Source: DASSUW01 sp035706585 (GTDB lineage Bacteria; Actinomycetota; Thermoleophilia; Solirubrobacterales; Solirubrobacteraceae). Taken from it: a stretch of 5,267 bases of DNA. The position numbers and the translations under genes were made by a program. The notes under the pieces are model-generated. The model made no database searches, was not told the DNA's origin, and saw nothing but the letters and a program-made list of their open reading frames with translations. Below, one piece after another: positions 1-4,234 of this stretch. Location: assembly GCA_035706585.1 (NCBI GenBank), contig DASSUW010000299.1:1-5267 (forward strand), in the 5' to 3' direction. How positions within the stretch are numbered: position 1 is the stretch's first letter; the number at the start of each line of letters is the position of its first letter.

Positions 1-10
1 GACGATCGGC

Positions 11-57
11 GCGTTTGGTCAGTTTGCCGCCTATAGAGCGGCAAAGGGACCAAACGC
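11..57 (-). terminator. Long hairpin, probable transcription terminator
   Basis: Positions 11-20 (GCGTTTGGTC) pair perfectly with 48-57, and 23-30 (TTTGCCGC) pair perfectly with 38-45. A symmetric 2x2 internal loop separates the two helices and the apical loop is 7 nt (31-37). The 18 base pairs are unusually AT-rich for this DNA, which argues for selection on the structure. It lies 24 nt past the stop of the minus-strand DUF5519 gene, so termination of that transcript is the simplest role; it could also serve a convergent gene to the left of the window. Neither strand has a T-tract after the stem, so this would be a U-poor actinobacterial-type terminator. It could instead be an end of a small repeat element. 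Confidence 0.55.
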
Positions 58-80
58 CACTGACATCTGTCTCGCCGCCC

Positions 81-410
81 CTACCCAGCCGCCGTTTCCT
101 CGAGCGCTACCACGCGCTCGTAGTTCAGCCGCATCAGCGCGATGACGTCGTCGACGTCGTCCGGGCCGGCGATCCGGCGCGCGGCGGGGCCCTGCTTGTC
201 GGGGAACACCGGGTGGTGGCCGACGCGGCCGGCGGCGAACAGCTCGGCCCACAGGTCCTTGGGGAGCATGAAATGGGCGGCGTGGTCGCCGTGCAGGTGG
301 CCGATCTCGCGGCGGCCGACCTTGAACGAGAACTCGCCACGGCGGCCGGGGCCGGCCTCGACGCCGGGCCACGACGTGACCTCCTGGGTGATCTGCTCAC
401 TCGCCGTCAT
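81..410 (-). CDS. Luciferase-domain / DUF5519 family small protein
   Basis: A 109-residue cytosolic protein with no signal peptide or membrane segment. It matches from memory the small 'luciferase family' proteins (DUF5519, about 100 residues). The recognisable features are an N-terminal helix ending in SWPGVEAGPGRRGEF (13-27), the block GRREIGHLHGD (32-42), the acidic/basic helix LPKDLWAEL (49-57), AAGRVGHHPVFPDKQG (59-74) and a C-terminal helix DVDDVIALMRLNYER (85-99). The family name comes from a domain association; the biochemical role is unknown and light emission should not be inferred. The ATG was chosen because conservation begins right after it, while the frame upstream (to 704) reads as low-complexity Arg/Ala/Ser antisense to the carboxyltransferase gene. 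No clear Shine-Dalgarno or -10 box sits at the usual distance. It diverges from the carboxyltransferase across 76 bp and ends 24 nt before the hairpin at 11-57. Confidence 0.85.
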   Translation of the reverse strand: MTASEQITQEVTSWPGVEAGPGRRGEFSFKVGRREIGHLHGDHAAHFMLPKDLWAELFAAGRVGHHPVFPDKQGPAARRIAGPDDVDDVIALMRLNYERVVALEETAAG

Positions 411-452
411 GTCCCCATGGTGGATCGCGCCGCGGCGCGGGTCCAGGGGCAA

Positions 453-479
453 TTGGTCGTACGCCCCGAGACCTAGACT
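453..479 (+). promoter_or_regulatory. Putative leaderless promoter of the carboxyltransferase gene
   Basis: A -10 like hexamer TAGACT (474-479) ends 7 nt before the GTG at 487, so transcription would begin at or within a base of the start codon. A possible -35, TTGGTC (453-458), is 15 bp upstream, shorter than ideal. No purine-rich ribosome binding site precedes the GTG. The box alone is weak evidence; it is strengthened by the same arrangement at five other starts in the window. Confidence 0.5.
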
Positions 480-486
480 TGCGCGC

Positions 487-2016
487 GTGGACGACGACCG
501 GATGGCCGAGCTGCGGCGACGCCGTGCGGCGACGGAGGATGCGGCGCGGCCGGAGGCGGTCGCGCGCCGGCACGAGGCGGGCGGCCGGACGGCGCGCGAG
601 AACGTGCAGGATCTCGTCGACGCGGGGTCGTTCGTCGAGTACGGGCGGCTGGCGGTCGCCGGCCAGCGCAGCCGCCGCTCCTTGGACGAGCTGATCGCGC
701 GCACGCCGGCGGACGGGCTGGTGGCGGGGATCGGGCGTGTCGGCGGCGAGCCGTGCGCGGTGCTCTCATACGACTACACGGTGCTCGCGGGCACGCAGGG
801 GATGCTCGGGCACCGCAAGAAGGACCGGCTGTTCGAGCTGATCGAGCGGATGCGCCTGCCGGCGGTGCTGTTCGCCGAGGGCGGCGGCGGGCGTCCCGGC
901 GACACCGACCACCCGGTCGTGTCGGCGCTGGACACGCGGGCGTTCGCGCTGTGGGCGCGGTTGTCCGGCCTGGTGCCGCGGATCGCCGTGGTCGCGGGCC
1001 GCTGCTTCGCCGGCAACGCGGTGCTGGCGGGGTGCTCGGACCTGATCGTCGCGACCGCGAACGTGTCACTGGGCATGGGTGGGCCGGCGATGATCGAGGG
1101 CGGCGGCCTCGGGCGGGTGGAGCCGGATGCGATCGGGCCGCTGGACATGCAGGCGGGCAACGGGGTCGTCGACGTCGCGGTCGCCGACGAGGCCGAGGCG
1201 GTGGCGGTCACGAAGCAGCTGCTCGGGTACTTCGCGCCCGCGCCACGCGATTTCGCGGCCGCCGACCAAGCCGGTCTGCGCACCGTCGTCCCCGAGCGCG
1301 AGCGCCGCGCCTACGATCCGCGACCGATCGTCGAGACGCTGTGCGACGTGGGGTCGGTCGTCTTCCTGCGCGAGCGCTTCGCGCGCGGGATGGTGACCGG
1401 GCTGGGCCGCATCGAGGGGCGGCCGGTCGGCGTGATCGCGAACGACACGCGCTTCATGGCGGGGGCGATCACGAGCGACGACGCCGACAAGGCCGCGCGC
1501 TTCCTGCAGCTGTGCGACGCGTTCGCGATCCCGCTGGTGTCCCTGGTCGACACGCCGGGGTTCATGGTCGGGCCGGACGCCGAGGCGACCGGGCTCGTGC
1601 GGCACGGGTCGCGGATGCTGGTGGCGGGCGCCGCGCTGCGGGTGCCGCTGATTGCGGTCGTGTTAAGGCGCGGCTACGGACTTGGCGCCCAGGCGATGGT
1701 CGCGGGCAGCCTGCACGAGCCGCTGCTGACGGTCGCATGGGCGGGCGCCGAGCTCGGCCCGATGGGGCTCGAGGGCGCGGTCCGGCTCGGGCTGCGGCGC
1801 GAGCTGGAGGCGATCGCCGACGACGCCGAGCGCGAGGCGCGCGTGCGCGAGCTCACCGCCGCGGCGCGCGAGAACGCGAACGCGATCAACGCCGCGACCC
1901 TGTTCGAGCTCGACGACGTCATCGATCCGGCCGAGACGCGCGGCCTGATCGCCGCGACGCTCGCCGCGGCCGGCGCGCCCGCTCGCGAGCCGCGGCGGTT
2001 CGTGGACACCTGGTAG
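487..2016 (+). CDS. Acyl-CoA carboxylase carboxyltransferase subunit
   Basis: A 509-residue carboxyltransferase (PF01039-type), the usual length for beta subunits of acetyl-/propionyl-/acyl-CoA carboxylases. It moves the carboxyl group from carboxybiotin to an acyl-CoA in the cytosol. The N-terminal half holds DGLVAGIGRVGG (77-88), EGGGGRPGDTD (131-141), GRCFAGNAVLAGCSD (171-185) and GMGGPAMIEGGG (196-207). The C-terminal half holds the oxyanion/CoA segments VDTPGFMVGPDAE (354-366) and LRRGYGLGAQAM (393-404), then GPMGLEGAVRLG (424-435) and DDVIDPAETR (476-485). The sequence most resembles the carboxyltransferase half of single-chain long-chain acyl-CoA carboxylases (biotin carboxylase, BCCP and carboxyltransferase in one polypeptide), recalled from memory. 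Here it stands alone, and its biotin carboxylase/BCCP partner must be encoded elsewhere. Substrate cannot be assigned. The GTG start fits the -10 at 474-479; ATG at 502 is the alternative, and the open frame back to 142 is antisense to DUF5519. A rare-codon cluster (389-399) includes the only TTA noticed. Confidence 0.93.
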   Translation: MDDDRMAELRRRRAATEDAARPEAVARRHEAGGRTARENVQDLVDAGSFVEYGRLAVAGQRSRRSLDELIARTPADGLVAGIGRVGGEPCAVLSYDYTVLAGTQGMLGHRKKDRLFELIERMRLPAVLFAEGGGGRPGDTDHPVVSALDTRAFALWARLSGLVPRIAVVAGRCFAGNAVLAGCSDLIVATANVSLGMGGPAMIEGGGLGRVEPDAIGPLDMQAGNGVVDVAVADEAEAVAVTKQLLGYFAPAPRDFAAADQAGLRTVVPERERRAYDPRPIVETLCDVGSVVFLRERFARGMVTGLGRIEGRPVGVIANDTRFMAGAITSDDADKAARFLQLCDAFAIPLVSLVDTPGFMVGPDAEATGLVRHGSRMLVAGAALRVPLIAVVLRRGYGLGAQAMVAGSLHEPLLTVAWAGAELGPMGLEGAVRLGLRRELEAIADDAEREARVRELTAAARENANAINAATLFELDDVIDPAETRGLIAATLAAAGAPAREPRRFVDTW

Positions 2017-2139
2017 CCGTCCGAGCCTGGTGGGATCGCGGCTCGCGCGGGATTCGAGTCGTCGAGGCCGCGGACAGCGACGACCGGATGGTGGCCCGCT
2101 ACGTGTGCCGCCGCTGACGGTCACGGCGAGCAGCGTCGG

Positions 2140-2496
2140 TCAGGCGATGTGCGCGAGGACGTTGATGACGGTGCCGCCTGGATCCTCGACGAAGAAGCGG
2201 CGAACGCCCCACGGCTCGTCGGTGAGCGGGTAGACGACCCGCAATCCGCGTTTGACGGCCTCGGCGTGCACGGCGTCGACCGCCGAGGGCTCACCGACGT
2301 CGACGCCGAAACTCGGCCGCGCATCCTGCATCTCCTGGGCGCCGACGATCACCTCGGCGGCGGGCTGGTCGGGCGATTGGAGGTTGAGGACGGGATCTTC
2401 CATTGCCACGCGCATCCCGAGGACCTCGACGTAGAACTCCCGCGACGCGGCGAGCTTGTCCCCGCCGGCGTAGGCGACGATGCGTCGCACAGCCAT
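2140..2496 (-). CDS. VOC (glyoxalase/bleomycin-resistance fold) protein
   Basis: A 118-residue single-module vicinal-oxygen-chelate protein, two beta-alpha-beta-beta-beta repeats, probably a homodimer in the cytosol. The first repeat has helix ASREFYVEVLGMRV (17-30) and strand AAEVIVG (46-52). The second has VDAVHAEAVKRG (73-84), PWGVRRFFVEDPGG (95-108) and VINVLAH (110-116). The Glu normally seen seven residues after the Asp of DPxG, a metal ligand in many members, is Asn112 here, and no obvious His/Gln ligand sits in the first strand. A classical metal-dependent glyoxalase is therefore doubtful; ligand binding or sequestration is possible. ATG at 2496 was preferred over the upstream ATG at 2586 because the VOC fold starts here, the extra N-terminus is unlike the family, and TACGGT lies 6 nt upstream. 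It converges on the carboxyltransferase and diverges from the PLDc_N-like gene by 116 bp. Substrate unknown. Confidence 0.85.
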   Translation of the reverse strand: MAVRRIVAYAGGDKLAASREFYVEVLGMRVAMEDPVLNLQSPDQPAAEVIVGAQEMQDARPSFGVDVGEPSAVDAVHAEAVKRGLRVVYPLTDEPWGVRRFFVEDPGGTVINVLAHIA

Positions 2497-2502
2497 CGCG
2501 AG

Positions 2503-2508
2503 ACCGTA
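2503..2508 (-). promoter_or_regulatory. -10 box, leaderless start of VOC gene
   Basis: TACGGT on the minus strand is followed by 6 nt and then the ATG at 2496. The only purine-rich ribosome-binding-site candidate, GAGGAG (2515-2520), is 18 nt from that ATG, too far to act as a Shine-Dalgarno. No convincing -35 is visible. This box is the main support for the internal start over the longer frame. Confidence 0.45.
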
Positions 2509-2599
2509 GCGGTTCTCCTCGTCGTCGCTCGGTCCTCTCGACGGCGGCAACCATTCGAGCGGTTGCCCGGCCTGCGACTTCCGCATTCGCCGGGAGCCG

Positions 2600-2605
2600 T
2601 AGAGT
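2600..2605 (+). promoter_or_regulatory. -10 box, leaderless start of PLDc_N-like gene
   Basis: TAGAGT is followed by 7 nt and the ATG at 2613, with no Shine-Dalgarno between. No clear TTG-type -35 stands at 16-18 bp. The support comes from the shared spacing seen at other starts in the window. Confidence 0.45.
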
Positions 2606-2612
2606 CTCGTCC

Positions 2613-2837
2613 ATGGCCCGGAGGAAGAAGAAGCGCTGGAGCGAGCTTTCCGGTAATCAGCGAGTCGCGGTCGTCGCGGCCGGAGTCGTGCAGGTCACCC
2701 TGCTGTTTGCCGCGCTGCGGGACCTGTGGCGCCGGCCGGCCGACGAGGTCAACGGCAGCAAGCTGCTCTGGACGCCGGTCTGCTTCGTGAACTTCGTCGG
2801 CCCGCTCGCGTACTTCCGCTTCGGCCGCAAGCGCTGA
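2613..2837 (+). CDS. Small two-helix membrane protein, PLDc_N type
   Basis: A 74-residue protein with a very basic N-terminus (ARRKKKRW, 2-9), a hydrophobic helix at about 17-36, the loop RDLWRRPADEVNGSKLLW (36-53), a second hydrophobic helix at about 52-69 and a basic tail GRKR. This matches the pattern of the phospholipase D-nuclease N-terminal domain (PF13396): a charged 'RRP' loop, a Trp after the loop, and GPLAYFRFGR (63-72) closing the second helix. Both termini are predicted to face the cytoplasm by the positive-inside rule. Such stand-alone domains carry no catalytic HKD motif and their role is unknown. The ATG was chosen for the -10 box 7 nt upstream and the K/R-rich start; the longer frame from 2403 is antisense to the VOC gene. 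It is followed after 3 nt by a possible gene fragment at 2841. Confidence 0.75.
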   Translation: MARRKKKRWSELSGNQRVAVVAAGVVQVTLLFAALRDLWRRPADEVNGSKLLWTPVCFVNFVGPLAYFRFGRKR

Positions 2838-2840
2838 GCG

Positions 2841-2929
2841 GTGGAGCTCGAGCACGCGCTCGAGGCGCTCAGCGGCGCGCTGACCGCGGCCGGGGTCCCG
2901 CTGTGACGGCCGAGGCCGTGCCGCGCTAG
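2841..2929 (+). pseudogene. Possible remnant of a nucleotidyltransferase-like gene
   Basis: A GTG 3 nt after the PLDc_N-like stop opens 21 codons ending at 2904-2906. The product begins VELEHALEALSGALTAAGVP, which resembles the first helix of many small nucleotidyltransferase-fold proteins; those continue with a strand of the type ALVGGLAV. Here a stop follows at once. In another frame the next codons read AVTAEAVPR before a TAG at 2927-2929, which resembles the AV-A-A-PR-T-D segment that normally follows. The pattern fits a short deletion that removed the strand and Gly-Gly pair and left two scraps of the N-terminus. The similarity is from memory and very short, so this could equally be chance coding-like sequence or a tiny coupled ORF. 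Confidence 0.22.
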
Positions 2930-3180
2930 GTCGCCGGGCGCTGCTCGTTGGTGACCTCGAGGTCGGTCACCTTGAGCTTCTTGACCTCGAGCTCGTCGAT
3001 CGCGAGGTGCTTGATCGTCGCCTTGCCGATCGCGAGCCGGCCGATCGCGACGGCGCCGACCGCGAACGCGGCCAGCGCGACCGGCGCCAGGGCCGTCGGG
3101 CCGCGTAGGCCGGGGCCGCGGAGATCCACGCCGGTCAGCCGAAGAGCAGAGCGTTCGATGAGCGAGTGCTGCTTTGCCAT
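2926..3180 (-). CDS. Small membrane-anchored pentapeptide-repeat protein
   Basis: An 84-residue protein of unknown function. A polar N-terminus (MAKQHSLIERSALRL) and a Gly/Pro linker (RGPGLRGPTA, 21-30) lead to a hydrophobic segment (about 30-48). That segment runs straight into tandem five-residue units: AVGAV, AIGRL, AIGKA, TIKHL, AIDEL, EVKKL, KVTDL, EV (40-76). A Val/Ile at the second place and a Leu at the fifth recur, as expected for a right-handed square beta-helix. The first units are apolar, the later ones highly charged, so the coil seems to emerge from the membrane or stack on its surface. It resembles small hypothetical proteins of actinobacteria that I recall but cannot name. The ATG has a -10 box 6 nt upstream; longer frames run into the ThuA remnant. 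It converges on the fragment at 2841 and overlaps its last bases. Confidence 0.75.
   Translation of the reverse strand: MAKQHSLIERSALRLTGVDLRGPGLRGPTALAPVALAAFAVGAVAIGRLAIGKATIKHLAIDELEVKKLKVTDLEVTNEQRPAT
2953..3063 (-). repeat. Degenerate 15-bp coding repeat
   Basis: Seven tandem 15-nt units plus a partial one encode the pentapeptides of the 2926-3180 protein. Units start with GCGATC, ACGATC, GAGGTC or AAGGTG and mostly end in CTC, so the periodicity is visible in DNA as well as protein. The 3' part contains the inverted repeat GGTGACC/GGTCACC (2950-2956 with 2965-2971), most simply explained by the repeated V-T codons. Confidence 0.6.
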
Positions 3181-3186
3181 GCCCGC

Positions 3187-3192
3187 ACGATA
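3187..3192 (-). promoter_or_regulatory. -10 box, leaderless start of pentapeptide protein
   Basis: TATCGT on the minus strand is followed by GCGGGC (6 nt) and then the ATG at 3180. There is no Shine-Dalgarno in the gap and no clear -35. It suggests this gene has its own promoter in the 82 bp between it and the end of ThuA homology at 3263. Confidence 0.5.
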
Positions 3193-3262
3193 AGCGACGC
3201 AGTGAACGTCCCTCGGGCGGGTGGCAGGAACGGGCGCTGCCGGCCGGCGAGCTTTGCGAGGC

Positions 3263-3760
3263 CTCATGCCCAGGCGAGAAGTAGAAGATCCGCCCGCGCC
3301 CCCGCGTCCAGCAGCAGCCCGAGCGGAACACCTCGCGACCCCCGAAGGAGCTGATGAAGACCGGCTCCTCGGGCGGCGGGACGTCGAAGAACTCGCCGTA
3401 CATCTCCTGCTCCGGGATGACGAACGACGACGGCACCCCCGCGCGATCGGGTGGCCGGGGGCAACGGTCCAGACGGTCTCGACCTCGTCGTGGCGCCACT
3501 GCAGGTCGCACGACGTGCCCATCAGGCGCTTGAACGGCTTGGAGTGGTGGCCCGAGTGCAGGACGACCAGTCCCATGCCCGACCACACGCGCGAGACCAC
3601 GGCCGAGACGACGTCGTCGGACACCAGATCGTGCGCCTCGTGACCCCACCGGAGCAGGACGTCGGTCGAAGCGAGCACGTCCGGCGCGAGCCCGTGTGAC
3701 GGCGCCGCGAGCCCCGCCCTCCTGCGCGTGGACGTGCTCGTTCCAGACCGTGATGTTCAC
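3263..3760 (-). pseudogene. Broken ThuA-like gene (trehalose utilisation family)
   Basis: ThuA-like homology is spread over three frames. Part 1 (3760 to about 3720) reads VNITVWNEHVHAQE, the usual N-terminal strand. Part 2 (about 3712-3440) holds LAAPSHGLAPDVLASTDVLL, WGHEAHD, LHSGHHSKPFKRLMGTSC and PGHPIARG. Part 3 (about 3436-3263) holds VIPEQEMYGEFFD, EEPVFISSFGG, FRSGC and RGRIFYFSPGHE. The first join lacks roughly 30 codons, including the YPxGIHG-type motif of intact members. The second is a -1 shift in a run of five G (3436-3440). After GHE the final helix, about 20-25 residues ending in an AVRWA-like sequence, is absent. ThuA-like (PF06283) proteins have a class-I glutamine-amidotransferase-like fold and are linked to disaccharide oxidation in rhizobia; the role here is unknown. 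The GTG at 3760 overlaps the SRPBCC stop (GTGA), so it was the second gene of that operon. A single functional product is unlikely. Confidence 0.85.
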
Positions 3761-4197
3761 GCGAGCTGTGCGGCCAGTCGCTGCATCGCGCGTTCGTTGC
3801 CACGGCGCAGGATGGCGCGCACCATCGGCGCCAGCGCACGGTCGCTGAACGGCGCGCGGTCCCACGAGTATGTGAACGAGACGCGCGTGCCGCCGGCCGG
3901 CAGCTCCTCGAGCTGGTAGGTGCCGCGCCCGACGCGCTTGCCCTTGGCGCTGACGTTGCGCTCGACGCTGCGCGCCGGCGACTCGCTCTCGACGACCTCG
4001 ATGTCGACGGGCACCTTGCGACCGCCGGCCTTGGAGAACACGCGCGCCTTGGCGCCGACGCCGCGCGGGGGTCCGGAGATCGACCAGTCGACGAGCATGT
4101 GGTTCGTGAACGGCTCGTGGTTGGCGAGTACGTCGAGGTAGGCGAAGACGTCCTCGCGCTTCTGGGGAACGTCGATGGAGACGGTGACGGGGAGCAT
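3757..4197 (-). CDS. SRPBCC (START/polyketide-cyclase-like) protein
   Basis: A 146-residue cytosolic protein of the SRPBCC helix-grip fold, typical length for the family. The first strand and helix are PVTVSIDVPQKREDVFAYLDVL (3-24), with the signature 'V..P...VF.YL'. They are followed by NHEPFTNHMLVDWSI (26-40), GVGAKARVFSKAGG (46-59), strands VPVDIEVVESESP (62-74) and RGTYQLEEL (91-99), TRVSFTYSWDR (104-114), and the long C-terminal helix ALAPMVRAILRRGNERAMQRL (121-141) that covers the cavity. Such proteins bind hydrophobic ligands (lipids, polyketides, quinones); ligand specificity cannot be read from sequence. The ATG is set by the -35/-10 pair upstream and by conservation starting at residue 3. 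Its stop overlaps the GTG of the ThuA remnant by four bases, showing translational coupling. Expression is probably controlled by the divergent TetR protein, whose operator covers this gene's -10. Confidence 0.85.
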   Translation of the reverse strand: MLPVTVSIDVPQKREDVFAYLDVLANHEPFTNHMLVDWSISGPPRGVGAKARVFSKAGGRKVPVDIEVVESESPARSVERNVSAKGKRVGRGTYQLEELPAGGTRVSFTYSWDRAPFSDRALAPMVRAILRRGNERAMQRLAAQLA

Positions 4198-4214
4198 GTA
4201 CCAGATGGTACAGT
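4184..4214 (+). promoter_or_regulatory. Promoter of the TetR gene
   Basis: TACAGT (4209-4214) ends 8 nt before the GTG at 4223. GTGACG (4184-4189) is a 4/6 match to the -35 consensus at a longish 19-bp spacing and lies inside the SRPBCC coding start. No Shine-Dalgarno precedes the GTG, so a leader of 0-2 nt is expected. Confidence 0.5.
4197..4212. promoter_or_regulatory. Probable TetR operator
   Basis: TGTACCAGATGGTACA is an inverted repeat with two perfect 7-bp arms around a 2-bp centre (GA). It fills most of the gap between the start codons of the TetR regulator and the SRPBCC gene. It covers the minus-strand -10 (4205-4210) entirely and four bases of the plus-strand -10 (4209-4214), and touches the SRPBCC start codon. 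A site here would block both promoters, the usual design for TetR autorepression with a divergent target. I saw no second copy in the window. Confidence 0.7.
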
Positions 4215-4234
4215 GACTGCCCGTGGACGGTCAA
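4205..4234 (-). promoter_or_regulatory. Promoter of the SRPBCC-ThuA operon
   Basis: On the minus strand TTGACC (4234-4229) and TACCAT (4210-4205) are separated by 18 bp, the best -35/-10 pair in the window. The -10 ends 7 nt before the ATG at 4197, so the mRNA should start at or next to the start codon. The -35 lies inside the first codons of the TetR gene and the -10 lies within the palindrome 4197-4212. Confidence 0.65.

Noticed and set aside
81..704. Long minus-strand form (207 residues) of the DUF5519 protein.
   Set aside because: The extra N-terminus is Arg/Ser/Ala-rich low-complexity sequence antisense to the carboxyltransferase start; family similarity begins just after the ATG at 410.
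2054..2066. A tRNA T-loop look-alike (ATTCGAGT) in the gap after the carboxyltransferase.
   Set aside because: The flanking bases do not form a five-pair T-stem, and no acceptor stem, D-arm or anticodon arm could be found around it.
753..2117. A 454-codon plus-strand frame inside the carboxyltransferase gene.
   Set aside because: Arg/Gly/Ala-rich with no recognisable motif; it overlaps a gene with clear family motifs in another frame.
2112..2146. Small inverted repeats (CGCTG/CAGCG, CTGAC/GTCAG) between the convergent carboxyltransferase and VOC genes as a terminator.
   Set aside because: The arms are only five base pairs with a long loop and mutually exclusive pairings; such repeats are expected by chance in this base composition.
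2950..2971. Hairpin GGTGACC/GGTCACC near the 3' end of the pentapeptide gene as a terminator.
   Set aside because: It lies inside the coding sequence, is followed by no T-rich stretch, and is explained by repeated Val-Thr codons in the protein repeat.
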